Assembly (NCBI GenBank): GCA_008508345.1
Contig: QNGE01003770.1
Coordinates: 1 to 64,000, forward strand
Direction of reading: 5' to 3'
Source of the DNA: Paragonimus westermani
Taxonomy: Eukaryota > Platyhelminthes > Trematoda > Plagiorchiida > Troglotrematidae
DNA: 64,000 nucleotides
Below are positions 1 to 10,489 of the stretch, piece by piece. How positions within the stretch are numbered: the first letter of the stretch is position 1; each line of letters begins with the position of its first letter. The translations under genes and the position numbers were made by a program. The notes under the pieces are model-generated. The model was not told the DNA's origin, did not search any database, and saw nothing but the letters and a program-made list of their open reading frames with translations.

Positions 1-130
1 GGTGGTCTGTAGACACATCCTAAGAGTAACTCACAGGGTCCAATCGACACTAACAGCCACAAGGAATCATCTTTCATACCAAGACATGGTTCATCGAGTG
101 TGGTTGCAGAGTATTGCTCTCTTAGGTAGA
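1..130 (+). repeat. Diverged direct repeat, copy 1 (partner 1,150-1,280)
   Basis: The first 130 bases align by eye with 1,150-1,280 in the same orientation. Shared anchors include the string ending in 'atcctaag', then 'ctcaca', 'ccaca.ggaatc' and 'caagac' in the same order and spacing. Similarity is roughly 70%, so the pair is old. No coding capacity is recognised. The copy may continue beyond the left edge of the window. Confidence 0.5.
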
Positions 131-189
131 TTAAACATCCTCCACCTCGTCGAAACGAAAAAGTGCTTTGCTCCCTGTGTTTGAGAGAG

Positions 190-1149
190 ACAGAGTGAAT
201 ACCGTCAGAATTAGGAAGATAAGATTTGATAGTGGACAAGTGAGAGCGTATGCTCAATTTGTCAATCTCAACATAGCTTAGGGACGTACTTGTATTTGCA
301 ATAAGAGATGTGGGCAATATATTTTCTTCATTGTTGAAGGAAGCAGCGAATTATGAATTAAAGGCATAGCAGACTGTAACAGGACCATCTAAGACAGTTT
401 TATTCCGCAGAATTATTACTGATATAATAAGTTCTCTTCCATAGTTCCTGCGCCTAAAAAACGGCGTCAACTTCGAGCTTTTCTCTTTGCTGGTAAGCAC
501 GCGTTTTCCCTCACCCAGGTAGAGCACTGTCGTCCCATACTCCGTAACACCCAACATTCCATAAATTTGGGTAATAAGAAGGAAATCGCATAATTTTCAG
601 TGCAGTGATTTAACACCTGTGAGATATTCTTGCTGCTTCGGAGTGGGAAATCTGTAGTTATCACACACATTGAGATTTTCGGGGCTGGGATGTTCATGCG
701 AAGCCTAAAGTGTCCACCGAATACTCCGGTGACAGAACTAGGGTTTGAGATAAGAAAGACGCTTTGTACTCCAGGGAACTAAGTATAGCAGTGAGCCCAT
801 TCCAGCCAACGAGTTTAATTCGGCGGTAATATTTGATGGTCAACGTTTTACAGCTTCCAGATGAGACATGAAGTTGTATACATTGTACTTACTTACTGGA
901 AATTTTCCCAAGGCGGACACAGCAAGAAAGGAGTTGCCCGTCTTAAAAATGTTATTCAAGGTGTGGCCTAGTTCATTAGATATTAAAGCACGTGGGCGCT
1001 GTCCATTTATTCTGATACATGCGAGAAACTCAGCGTGAGTTGCAAAAGCTGTGAATCAGCTTCAATTGTGATTTGGCGCACTAAACTCTGCACCGACTGG
1101 TGCATAATTAGACTCGTTGTTGAGGTTCATCATGTCCTCATGAGCGGCG
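190..1149. other. No recognisable gene
   Basis: Both strands carry only short open frames (up to 76 codons) with no motif I recognise. No tandem repeat or RNA gene was seen. Confidence 0.5.
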
Positions 1150-1280
1150 TTAGATGATCTGTAGGCGTATCCTAAGTTTGACTCACAACATCCAGTTGAT
1201 AATAACAACCACATGGAATCGTCAATTCTATCAAGACAAGGCTGCCCAAGTGAGATAGCAGAATATTGCGCCATCATGTG
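1150..1280 (+). repeat. Diverged direct repeat, copy 2 (partner 1-130)
   Basis: Second member of the pair described at 1-130, about 1,150 bases downstream and in the same orientation. The match starts near 'gatctgtaggcgtatcctaa' and fades after 'gcagaatattgc'. The family is not identified. Confidence 0.5.
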
Positions 1281-1639
1281 AATTAACTATCTTCTACCAT
1301 GCCAAGCACCACGACTTTTACAGAGCACACGGTGACTTATAACATTTAGTTGTGTATCTGGAGTCTCAGGGGTACACCAGGCTCCAGTAACAAAACAACG
1401 TAAGGAAAGTATAAAAAGATGGGAGACCTAAAAACGCATATCTTGCCGACCATTGAGTCTGCAATTAAAAACAACAAAACTTGGTTCATTTCTCTTATTC
1501 GGCGACACTTTCAGACTTTGGAAAATGCGTAAAAAAGAAGGGTCTCTGTGTTTCATTAGACCCTGGCGACATCGCTTGGTCTGATGCGCTTATAATAAAC
1601 TCAGTATTTATAATATAAGAGCGCGGTCTTAATTTTCTT

Positions 1640-1870
1640 GCATAGTGTAACGCATGCCGCTGTCGTGTGATTGAGGCCATTTTGGTTTTCGTTTGCGTAA
1701 GTTGTGTGCATGATTTACTGGGACTCTGGCTCATACTGTTTCGGTTTTTGCTACCATTCCAGATTCTCGCTGTGCTACCGTCCTTCAGAGAGATGCTGGT
1801 CCTCAGTGCTTCCATTCCGTCGCGCATTACAATAGACAGGACCTGGACTGAGCATAACCAAAAAGCCTAT
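1640..1870 (+). repeat. Dispersed repeat, copy 1 (partner 43,000-43,230)
   Basis: This stretch aligns with 43,000-43,230 in the same orientation at about 65-70% by eye. Shared anchors are 'gctgtcgtgt', 'cgttt' + 'g.gtaagt', 'ttcag' + 'cctcagtgc' and 'gcataa', all in order. At both loci a hammerhead-like repeat lies further to the right, immediately here and about 1.6 kb away at the other locus, so both may be parts of one larger old element. No protein domain is recognised. Confidence 0.4.
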
Positions 1871-1922
1871 TGGGGTTCTCGATAAACAGATTGGGAATAA
1901 CACAACGTTTCGAGCAAGTTGT

Positions 1923-1970
1923 AATACTCTACGTTTCAACCACCTCGGGTGGCCTTCCTCAGGAGTGTTG
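1923..1970 (-). ncRNA. Hammerhead ribozyme-like motif, copy a
   Basis: On the minus strand the order is: stem I 5' strand AACACTC (1,969-1,963), core CTGAGGA (1,962-1,956), a stem II made by GGCCACC and GGTGGTT (two G-U pairs), GAAAC (1,937-1,933), the triplet GTA (1,932-1,930) and GAGTATT as the stem I 3' strand. This fits the CUGANGA / GAAA / NUH layout of a type I hammerhead with a minimal stem III, a form reported from Penelope-like elements and small retrozymes. Stem I has one mismatch. Self-cleavage is unproven. Confidence 0.45.
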
Positions 1971-2006
1971 TAATCGAAATCCTCGATTTCGATTACAACA
2001 CTCCTG
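1960..2006. repeat. Perfect 22-bp foldback with 3-nt loop
   Basis: Bases 1,960-1,981 are the exact reverse complement of 1,985-2,006, separated by CTC. The arms are the stem I/core boundary of the hammerhead-like repeat, so the hairpin arose by an inverted duplication inside that repeat, not as an ordinary terminator or regulatory hairpin. Confidence 0.85.
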
Positions 2007-2089
2007 TTTATCAATAACATGTTAAACACGACGCCCAAACTATTCAACTTCATTCGTACTACATTTGGTGCGGATATCCTATTGGGGTT

Positions 2090-3480
2090 CTGTTCAATAT
2101 CTCGCGCTAGGTTGACCTTGTAAAATAGACGAGCATTTCTTGCGAATTTGATTGCTTCATTACGAGCCATTTTGTAAGCCATGAAAATGTCAAACCTTTC
2201 GTGTTGAATATAAGCCTTCCGAAACATGTATTCATTAGGTAATTTTTGGAGGTCAAAATTCCCTTCGACTGACCCTGTCGCGCCCTTCCTCGTGACCCCG
2301 TCTAACTACACGCTTGTTTTCTTTATTCTCATAACACATGTCCAGAAGTGCTGATTCCTCCAGCCCACCTCCCTCAGTCATTGAATCCCAGTCACCCGCC
2401 CCACACCTATTGTTGTCTGTCAGTCTAACCCTCCCTAACCCCTGTGAATACGGTCCGCCGCTAAACTGTCACCAGCCCATCGGTCTGCCCGATGCCCGGA
2501 TATTCAGACACAGATCAGACCGATCTGATCGCACTTGGTCGGTTCGTCATTGTCTGTCGGTCATTTGTGCTTGTACTTGACGTGCCTTTTGGACCCTTGA
2601 CGGCCTATTGCGGCCAAACATTGTTTTATCCCACGAACGCAAACGAATTGAGGTTTGTTCTTGAAATTGATTATATTATTTATGTCAATAGCACCACGTT
2701 TCCAGCGTCTTGGTTTGGTTCTGATATTTGGCGTCGTTGGTTATACGTGCGTCACTCAACGTTCGTCGGAAGAACGTACAACTTTCGTTTTAATGCTGTC
2801 TTGAACCTGGGACTTACCCGTAGCTCCCGACCTCATTCTTCTTTGAATTGATCTGAACTAGGCATTTGTTAATTTCATTCATAACAAAATTCGTTAGAGG
2901 AGGTTTGGTCCATCCTAGTTAACCAAACGCGTCGGCCGATAGCTTAAAATCTCAGTTTCTTGAACTAGTACGCAACAGCTCTCTGCGCTTCTATAGTGAG
3001 GGCACAGCGACATGTGAGCCTTGGGCGGGTAACTCGAAACTTGGTTTAAATTTTCCCGATGTCACTGCCTATTCACATTTCTGTGCTACTGGTGCCCTCA
3101 GCGTCAAAATTGGCATAAGACTACTGTTCTTTGTTAACGAATAGCATTGCAAATCGTTGCCTACCGATTTAATCGGGTTGCATGGTATCCAAGATAGAGG
3201 AGTTCCAACGGACTCTGTCCGAAATGAAGCTGTAACTACAGTCTGTGAATCAGTACATTACGCTTACTTTCCCTGATGTTGCAATCACCAAGAAGGCAGT
3301 TGTCCCGTCAACTGCATATATAGAGGAGGTGGTGGTAAAAATGAAACAGAAAGTTGTCAGGGAATGGAGAGTTGTCTTATGGGGGCCACTTTCCCGCAGC
3401 CTTTTCTCAAAACGAGCTAGCTAAATCAGTCCTAGCGACTTCATTCTCCCCGGACGTCATAAACATGGTAATCCCTAGTA
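2090..3480. other. No recognisable gene
   Basis: Open frames of 80 and 119 codons at 2,338-2,851 (plus) overlap in different frames and show no known domain. The right end may already be 5' sequence of the LINE that follows. Confidence 0.4.
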
Positions 3481-3486
3481 GGTTGC

Positions 3487-4305
3487 ATGCCAACCAAAAT
3501 ATCACTTGACCTTCTGGTAACGTTGCTGGCCACGCCCAACCCCGAGGCCGTGATGGGAGAAACAGTGGCTTTGCAGTCCACCAACGCTTATATGAAAAGC
3601 ATATCTTTCGATCGCTCTCGGCAAGAGAGAGCAGGACACGAACAACGGACTAAGATTAAGTCACGAATCCTGACAGAACAGAAGCTACAACGGGAGACTA
3701 AAGTCATAGTTTGTGCTCTCGAAGTGTCCACTTTGACCCCTGTGCCTGTTGTAGACAGCGGAGACAGTCTGCATGGTCGTTCTAACGATTAACGCCCCAA
3801 GCACAGGTAGGAGCACTGAGGACACTGAAAGCCCCCAAAAACCGTCTTCAGAGTTACCCGCCATAAATCCCACCAAAAGACCCTGCAGAAAACTCTACCT
3901 AAAAAGAATTTGGAACGCAGGTAGCCCGCTGAGGCCGCCTCTTGCGACATAAAAAGCATCAATCTGGCCCACCCCAAGAGGTGTTTTTATCAGCAGCCTC
4001 ATAAAACTGCGCAAACGCAGTCTGTCGAACCCCGTAGCCAGCAGAAGTCAAATTCTCCAAAGATGAGAAATCCAAACACTCCCCAATAACCTAGTGTTTG
4101 ACGGGAGCGAAGAGGTCGCAAGTTGCGGACAAACGCTTCGCAGGATCTCTGACGTCAGCACAGGTGGTGATGTCGCGTTCACAGCCCCAAAGGAGGGCCG
4201 TCAGAACAACTCGGAAGAAAAGACCGAGTCCTACCCCACTACCGTCCTCAATTCTAGGCCTTCTTTCCCAGGCTCTCCCTCGCGAAATTCAACGAGGAAG
4301 TAGCT
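3487..4305 (+). pseudogene. Probable upstream part of a LINE (pre-endonuclease region)
   Basis: This stretch lies directly upstream of a recognisable LINE endonuclease on the same strand. Reading across frames gives a hydrophilic, Ser/Thr/Lys/Arg-rich product (for example SPSRNSTRK near 4,300) interrupted by stops. Such a basic linker before the endonuclease, or the end of ORF1, is usual for CR1/Jockey-like elements. I see no zinc knuckle or RRM that would fix it as ORF1. The link to the element rests on position and strand. Confidence 0.35.
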
Positions 4306-4890
4306 TTCAAATGCACGTATACGAACTGTCTGAGTCTGTTAAATAAGTTACTGGAAACCAGACAGTTATCTCATGACACCCAACCCCACATGTTTGCTTT
4401 CGCGGACACCTGGCTTACAGGTGATATCAGTGACAATGAACTGAGTGTCCCGGTGTATTCGGTTTACCGGGCCGACTCCGCCCGTGGGAGAATGGGTGGT
4501 TCGGCGATTTTCCTTCAGCAGTGTCCCCTGACACCCACGGTAGACGGTGGCTACAGTCCTCTTGTAAATGTGATGCTCTGTGGCGTCGACTAGCACTGCA
4601 ATGCCAAGACTCGCTCCTAATGGGGTTCATTGAACGTTGTCCCTCATCCGACGTTTTCGACGACGTCACCCTTCTGATAAGCCTGGACAACTTCCTAGGC
4701 CTATAACGTTTTACTCATCTGCATATTATGGGTGACTCCAATGCACCCAAGGTAAACTGGGTATCAGTTTCTCGCCAGGCATGTGGAAGCGGATCCTCGT
4801 TTTCCTTATGATCGCTGATAGGACGGAAGGCGTGGGCACAAAACGTCAGCGCCCTGACGCGGCAACTTTTTGGTCAGATTCCCTCTCTGC
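4306..4890 (+). pseudogene. LINE endonuclease domain, N-terminal part (CR1/Jockey-like)
   Basis: This encodes a decayed apurinic-type endonuclease, the domain that nicks target DNA for target-primed reverse transcription. The domain opens with a YTNCLSLLNKLLE-like motif near 4,315. The conserved acidic motif follows as DTWLTGDISDNE (about 4,408), where the family usually has ETWL, then YRADS and GGSAIF. Frames then change: CDALW and LLMGFIERCPSS sit in another frame at 4,560-4,660, and MGDSNAPKVNW (the GDFN motif) lies near 4,728. At least two frameshifts and a stop near 4,706 break it. The element is a member of the CR1/Jockey superfamily; the clade is not resolved. Confidence 0.75.
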
Positions 4891-5515
4891 TAGACTTAGT
4901 CATCACTAACGGGGGCCCTTGGTAGACTGGTTGATCATCCAGCTGCCACTTGGACACAATGACTACTCTCTCTTATCCTTTCTCCTCATCTGTTCCTGGT
5001 TTAAACTACCAGCAAAGAGGTCCACATTTCGAATCTTTAATCAGGTGGATTTTCTCTACTTTAGAACCTGCCTGGGTTCACTTATTGACATTGATTTTGT
5101 TGACGAGATCTACGACATGTTTCAAAGCACAATCCGGAAAGTTGATGACTTATTTATACAAGGCGAACTGTGTACTTTCTGCTGTCGGCCACCGCCTCCA
5201 CGCAGGATACGTCGTTTCTTCGATAATTGTTCACATTCACTCGTAAATCACAAGCTTACAGGAAGCTCAGGGGACCTGAGCGCTTTCCACACTATCCAAA
5301 GCAGGTATACGCGGAAAACACGCGAACACACCAAACCCGTACAAGGGAAGATCCTCAGAGCCCACTGGAACGAAAAGTTCATATTTAAGCAACGACTAGG
5401 AAAGAATGAACCTACAGCTCTCTTTCTATGACTGCCCGATGACTCCCTAGTTGTGGCCGAGTTATTCAAGGAGTATTACTCGGCAGTATACAACGCCGGA
5501 ACCCCAAGCTGACAT
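4891..5515 (+). pseudogene. LINE endonuclease C-terminus and linker to RT
   Basis: Continuing the endonuclease in a third frame, LDLVITNGGPLVD (about 4,893) is followed by LPLGHNDYSLLSF, which stands where the family has GHSDH. The catalytic His is therefore Tyr here. A linker of about 160 residues follows (TFRIFNQVDF, FVDEIYDMFQ, TGSSGDLSAFH, NEKFIFKQRL), ending with VVAELFKEYYSAVYN near 5,490, as in elements just before the RT domain. The expected RT does not follow on this strand. At about 5,515 the sequence switches to the 3' end of a LINE on the other strand. Confidence 0.75.
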
Positions 5516-5519
5516 CATG

Positions 5520-6271
5520 ACCGTGTCAGCGGACGTTTGTTGATCTGATGGGCGATAATTGAAAATAAGGTGTAGCACGGCTCTTGGGATCACAATGAAT
5601 ACCAAGAACAGCGTAAGATTAATCGTGTGATGAAATTTCCGATAAGTGAGAATCAAGCAAAGCCTCCAAACGGTCCCTTGAAGCGCTGCCGACGACATCA
5701 AGGGGAAGACTTTTCTCATGGTTAGCAACCTTGTAAGAAAATGACTGTTGCCTAAGAATGTTTCGAGGGCGAAGCTTGAAACGCTCCTTATTACGTCCTC
5801 GCCGGCCGTCGTCACTCGGTACAAGGTGACCTACTCTGAAGAAATGTGTGAGTATTAAATCACTGCGGAATCTCCGAAATTCAAATGGATGCAGATCAAG
5901 AATTTGAAGTTAAGACCCGTGAGTGATATTTTTTAGGCCCGCGACCGATTTGGTAGCCGCGTGTTGGACACGCTCAAAAGCTAATATGTCTTACTTCATG
6001 CTGGTATACACGACCCCGTTTTCATACTCGAGGAGTGGTCTAATACAAACTCCGTAAAGCGTTTGAAGTGCTTTCTCGTCCAGGCGGAGAAAATACGCTT
6101 ATTCATCATGAGAGCGGCGAATCCCTTTTTTGCCGCCATCTCATGGTGATACTCGAAGGACAAGTTAGACGAAAAAGAGAGGCCCGAGTCTTTCTTCTGA
6201 TTCATGATATATACTGTATTAAACGCACTATGAATCATGAAGGCATTGTCAGAATCTCCACGGAATGACAT
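5520..6271 (-). pseudogene. LINE RT thumb and C-terminal region
   Basis: On the minus strand this continues the RT fragment at 6,317-7,071. It shows DNAFMIHSAFNTVYIMNQ and EMAAKKGFAALMMNKRIF (the conserved KKGF/ALR.IKR.F block), then in other frames LERVQHAATKSVAGLKN, LDLHPFEFRRFRSDLI and LRQQSFSYKV, the usual order at the end of CR1/Jockey-like ORF2. Several frame changes and stops show it is dead. Its 3' end lies against the 3' part of the plus-strand endonuclease piece at about 5,515. Confidence 0.7.
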
Positions 6272-6316
6272 GTGAGCACATTTGTTGTCATTTAGTGGGG
6301 GACTGCAATCGTCCGG

Positions 6317-7071
6317 CTAGCGCTCGATCACGTCAAGATTAATCTGTAGTGCACCAGGATCGGTGACATTCCAGATTTTTAAGTCATCTGTGTATAAGAG
6401 GGCGTTCCTGAAAATACTGTTCGCAAGGTCGGTGATGTGAATGAGGATTAACAGAGGACCTAGCGCTGACTCTCGGTAACTCCCGCAGAAATGAAAAACA
6501 GACAAAAGGCCTGATCCGCTCTCATTTCTAAAAAATCTGTTATCAGGAAAAGAGGTAATCCAGCGAGAAACCCCTTCTTGATTATTATAGGCTTTCATTT
6601 TGTGTTTCAGGAGTCCGTATGAAGCACGGTCAAAAGCCTTGGTGAGAGCAAGGATAATAGCATCTGAGATGAAGCCATTATCTCCGCCTCCGTCAAACAG
6701 CCCATGAAACTGGGCACGTTTTTTTATGTACGACCGATTAAGAAGAAAACCAATGCTGGGTGGGGGACAAAAGATTATTTGATGAGAAGTGGTTGAGGAT
6801 GGCGCGCCATTATCTTGCTCCATTATCTTGCACGGAGTGCTGGTAGGGCTGATTGACCGATAGCTAACCGGAGAGTGCCGGTTGTCAACTTTAAATATGG
6901 GTGTGACCGTCGCCTATTTCCATGCACCAGGGAGAATGCCGGTCTAGAGTTTTTGCTTGAGCAGCTTGTGAAGAGGTTCTGCCAGAATATTAGGATGTGA
7001 GTTTGGGTAGGAGTAGGTTTTGATGCACACATGCACCAACTCAACTCTTCCAGGTAGACTAACCAGTACAA
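6317..7071 (-). pseudogene. LINE reverse transcriptase core (CR1/Jockey-like)
   Basis: Minus-strand RT fragment of about 240 codons in at least two frames. Seen in order: FWQNLFTSCSSK and a degenerate palm entry (7,000-6,880), IGFLLNRSYIKK, LALTKAFDRASYGLLKHK (RT motif A region), WITSFPDNRFFRNESG, ALGPLLILIHITDLANSI (motif B), then LLYTDDLKIWN, where YTDD replaces the usual FADD catalytic motif C. The spacing fits the family. It probably belonged to the same kind of element as the endonuclease at 4.3-5.5 kb, but the two pieces are convergent, so this is not one collinear insertion. Confidence 0.8.
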
Positions 7072-8400
7072 GACTCGGTATAATCATAAAAATTTGTGAC
7101 TGACACCGAACTTATTTCGTCTGTAATTGATGATAGGTCACACCGAAAGCTAAGCGTGGCTGATAAGCGAATACAGCTAGAGAGATTTAGCATCCGACCG
7201 TCAGGCGCACGTGCAAGTCGAGGGTGTTTGGCGCCATTGGCGTGCGTTGGAGGACAAACATTCAAGCAACAAATGCGATCACGAGCATCAAGCATACGGT
7301 TAACAAAGATTCTTTCGAACCAGTGTACAATCCTAGCTTGGATTCTTAGGCAAATTTCACACATCTTGCGGCAAGTAAACCGGGGTTATCTCCGGGTCGC
7401 TACAACCCCCCTCTAGAAGTTTACTGCGAAAGCTGCCCTTCGATTTACGATAAGACAGACTGTGGCCAGCCACCCTCGGCCTGGTCCTCATAATGTTGCA
7501 CCGGCCTGCGGTTCACGCCGAAATTTTCGGACGCCACAGGTGAAGTATTAATGTCGCATAAACTAAACTATAAGCAGGAGTTTGGGCACATGTATAAATG
7601 TCAAACTAACCTAGTAAACACAGATAACGAGGACGTGAATCAAAACACTTAGTTTGACACCCTCATAAAGGTTTGCGAAATTTGTTTGTTTCGTAAAATC
7701 GTTTGCTCCTTTTTGGGCTTTTGGAGCTGGAACGGAACAAGTATTTATGAGCGTCAGACTGGACCAGTGCACCGTACGATCCGAACACGTTACGGATGAT
7801 GCTGGCGTCGTCGGCGAACCTCTGGCCCATGTCAATGGGGATGCACTGGAACGAGGCTGTTCAGAGGCACTTGTTGGCCTGGCTTCGGGACGCGAAGGGA
7901 CACTGATGGTTTTCTCACCTCAGGCTAAGCACGTCGGTATCAAGCGGTTAATGCTAACCGTGGCCCGAATACATTAACGCCCGAGTACATTTAGGCGGTC
8001 TGTTGATTCTGACCAGAATCAACGGAAGTTGCGTTCGGATAACTACAATTTAACTTGAGAGTGTGATGACAAAACATCCGTCTGGAGGCTGGAACCTCCA
8101 AATGTCCGCATCACGCGCATCGACATTACCGCGCGGCCACCCGTGTACGACCAGCAGTGTGCAAAACTCCAATCTTGACTGCCCTTGACCTATACCCCAT
8201 TGGTCAAGCTGTCGTATCATAGGGCCTGTAGAGTTATCCCAATGTAATGATTACAGCAGATACTGGCCAAACATTTCCTGCATCATTGCACGTGCCCCAC
8301 CCTGTACCGACACTATGAGTTACCAGTCGAACTCTCTTTTTGTTTATTCAGTGCCATATCACTGGTTTGTTTATACTACCACATTATTGGTTGATCAGGC
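7072..8400. other. No recognisable gene
   Basis: Overlapping open frames at 7,059-7,416 on both strands and 7,611-7,977 show no known domain. The minus-strand frame at 7,059-7,364 could be linker sequence of the LINE at 6.3-7.1 kb, but no conserved motif supports it. Confidence 0.4.
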
Positions 8401-8409
8401 ATGCTGGTT

Positions 8410-8565
8410 ATTTCACCACATACTCCGCTGTCCTACTTTGATAGCTGGTGCGGAAACCAAAAGCACCGAAATCTGAGGTCTTGGCTCATATCTGTTTGGT
8501 CTATCTGGCTGATAATTGTAAACGACCTATGCATGTATTATTTTCGAAGTTCGCTGTGGCTGATT
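8410..8565 (+). repeat. Dispersed repeat, copy 1 (partner 10,210-10,340)
   Basis: Aligned by eye with 10,210-10,340, same orientation. Anchors in order: 'c.catactccgct'/'cgcatattctgct', 'tttgat', 'acggaaa'/'gcggaaa', 'cgaaatct', 'aattg', 'ttttcgaagttcgctgtggctg' against its counterpart near 10,340. Similarity is about 65-70%. No family is recognised. Confidence 0.5.
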
Positions 8566-8640
8566 TTCGTCTGGTATTGGGTGCCTGTTAATACGTGAAT
8601 TCAGAAATAATGTAGACATGTATGCACGATAAAAATAATG

Positions 8641-8690
8641 ACAATAATATAATATAATATAATATACTATTCGTCATATATTATTCGTCA
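8641..8690. repeat. AT-rich simple repeat (AATAT-like)
   Basis: A short run of 'ataat' units is followed by two copies of an 'attcgtcatat' word. It is low complexity and has no coding value. Confidence 0.8.
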
Positions 8691-8758
8691 TATCAGTAAC
8701 TGATGGTAGTGTTTTATCTTTGGGATTTGGATTGTGCTACACCTTTCAGGGCGACTAA

Positions 8759-8838
8759 TGAGAATTGTGAATTTCACGCTCTCTTGCATTCTCAAGAGTA
8801 CCTGCAGAGGTACACGAAGGATGTCGGTATTATCTACG
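8759..8838 (+). repeat. Dispersed repeat, copy 1 (partner 11,646-11,728)
   Basis: Shares 'gagaat.gtgaatttca', then 'ctc', 'ag.gtacg..ggatgtcgg' and 'ttat.tac' with 11,646-11,728. Because 8.4-8.6 kb also matches 10.2-10.3 kb, the two loci probably hold fragments of one larger old element in the same order. Confidence 0.5.
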
Positions 8839-9117
8839 TATGCTCGTGATCATTGAGCGAAGTGAGTTGCTCCACGAAGGTACACAGATATCAGATGTGA
8901 TGAACGAGATGATGACGACTTTATGTGATGAATGGTTACGGTCATCGGAATGGACGCCAGCAACTCATGCGAACGACCGGCTATGTTCTACGTCGAAAAA
9001 ATTCGGAGGTATTATGTATCTCCTTGCACACAACCTGAAAATACATAATTTTATGGAATTTTGTGCATGTTCGTCCTCATTGACTTCACTGGTTCAGCTG
9101 TGTGTCTCAGCATAGGG

Positions 9118-9256
9118 CACTTTATGCTCTGCTCATAAGGCGGGACAAGTGGATGCAGCAGTTTGAAGTGTTTATGCATAGAGTACCGTTTACTGCATTC
9201 TTGAAGTAGGGCAATTGGATGGAGAAGTTTGAGTGGTTAATCAGGGAGTGCTGTTC
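9118..9256 (+). repeat. 67-bp tandem repeat, locus 1 (about two units)
   Basis: The words 'gggacaagtggatg' (9,142) and 'gggcaattggatgg' (9,209) recur 67 bases apart, with matching 'agtttga' and 'gagta' words between them. The unit is related to the 67-bp units at 13,853-14,020 ('taccgttt', 'gggacaaatggatggg'). This is a diverged minisatellite at two loci. Confidence 0.6.
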
Positions 9257-9765
9257 GATATAGTTTATCTGCTAGGTCACTGGCAGAACTCAAGCGTACG
9301 CCACGCTGAAATAGTTCCACGATTAACGGTTTGATTATGCTGCTAGAAACCTCATATTGTGGTGGATTGTCAGGCCGGAGGTGCGAGTTTTCGAGCGCTC
9401 GGCCGAATACTTCAACGCGGGGGGGAGGTACGTTCAAAAGCCTTCCGCGATCGGATCAAGAAAAACGTGCGCGACCGGATGAGTCATCGCTCGACTGGAT
9501 CGGACCAACGGGCGATGCAGGGCAGGCGAAATACGACAGACGGCCAGATCGGAGGCGTGGTTTTTCCAACATCTAGAGAAACATCTCGACACGATGTTGG
9601 AATACGGTCAAGGCCAACACTGGGTGGATGGCGGACAGCATGAGCAGCCGGACGAGCCATCGCGCAAGGAAATCGGACAAAGAGACGAGGAATGGCAGGC
9701 AGAAAAACCCCCGGTAGAAGCCGCCGATCACACACGCAAACCGGTTAGAAGTGCACACGACGTGT

Positions 9766-9983
9766 GAAGGGAAACTGGGGGAGTGTTGCGGGTTGGAATT
9801 ATGACTCATAAACGAGAGAGCGTGTGTTGCATGTAACTGGCGATTTGGACAATAAAGATTGTGCTTTATTGGACGCCTTCTCGCTACAATATGAGACTTC
9901 TCGTTCAGTATATAACCGCAGGTCAATCAGACCACATGACCGTACTGTGAGTATTTTCCGCAGTCTCACGGGCACGTTTTACA
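9766..9983 (+). repeat. LTR-like block preceded by a purine tract
   Basis: A polypurine-like tract (9,766-9,783) leads straight into TGTTGCGGG at 9,784. An AATAAA signal lies at 9,851. A possible end, TTTTACA, lies at about 9,983 and is followed by 'gtgttggcgg'. The arrangement is that of a polypurine tract plus an LTR of about 200 bp. No second LTR copy was found in the window and no adjoining pol domain was recognised, so this could be a solo LTR or coincidence. The GC-rich sequence at 9,330-9,760 to its left has several overlapping open frames without known domains. Confidence 0.3.
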
Positions 9984-10209
9984 GTGTTGGCGGAGTCTTC
10001 GGTACGCACTCCGTCAGCGTTATCAGTAAATTCACCGTGATCTTCACACAGACTCTACTGCGATGTGTTCACACTTTCGGTAGAAGCAAATGGCCATTGG
10101 TGTCAAATATAACTGAGGGAATACCAGTGGCATGCTTACTTTTGGGACATAAAACATGAATACTGGTCGTAGTCCGTGATTCCATCATTTGTGGGTAAAA
10201 AGATTCTTT

Positions 10210-10340
10210 CGCCGCATATTCTGCTTTCTTTTCTTGATATCCGATACGGAAATTCAAACAGACGAAATCTACCTGCTTGTTTTAGCTGTCGAATAATTGA
10301 AAAGGACCTGATTTGATGTTATTTTTGAAATTCGGTGTGG
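10210..10340 (+). repeat. Dispersed repeat, copy 2 (partner 8,410-8,565)
   Basis: Second member of the pair described at 8,410-8,565, slightly shorter because of small deletions in the middle. It ends with 'gaaattcggtgtggctg', the best-conserved stretch. Confidence 0.5.
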
Positions 10341-10489
10341 CTGCGGTTGTTGTCGATGGGACAAGTTTTCGTTTCATATCGAGGAGAAAAATAACTTGAA
10401 CGGCCAAATTTCCCGATCGATTTGTGGGTAAATCCGTTGTCAGATTTGCAGTGAGATCACCTTCGACGTCCCCAGAATTCTAAACTCCG

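Larger units (their letters stand above)
1864..2085. repeat. Hammerhead-bearing repeat, copy a (rearranged)
   Basis: Positions 1,895-1,984 are an inverted copy of 18,325-18,415. At 1,985 the sequence flips to plus orientation, then skips to the distal part of the repeat, running through 'taacatgttaaacacgacgc' and ending near 'ggtgcggatatc', which matches 18,417-18,487. Three copies in the window (here, 18.32 kb, 44.85 kb) share the distal block and diverge straight after GGATATC or its equivalent, which marks one end of the repeat unit. The family is unidentified. Presence of a hammerhead-like motif suggests a Penelope-like or retrozyme-like origin, but this is inference. Confidence 0.6.
1775..2227 (-). 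pseudogene. 150-codon open frame lying over a repeat
   Basis: This is one of the longer open frames in the left part of the window. It lies almost wholly over a rearranged copy of the hammerhead-like repeat: the residues DFDYNTPEEGHPRW and the following RRVLQLARNVV read directly through the ribozyme-like core. No domain is recognised. The same DNA in the copy at 18.3 kb does not support a conserved frame of this length. I regard it as a chance or degenerate frame, not a gene. Confidence 0.3.

Noticed and set aside
1775..2227. 150-codon frame as a protein-coding gene
   Set aside because: It runs through the rearranged hammerhead-like repeat and changes strand identity of that repeat midway; no conserved frame in the other copies.
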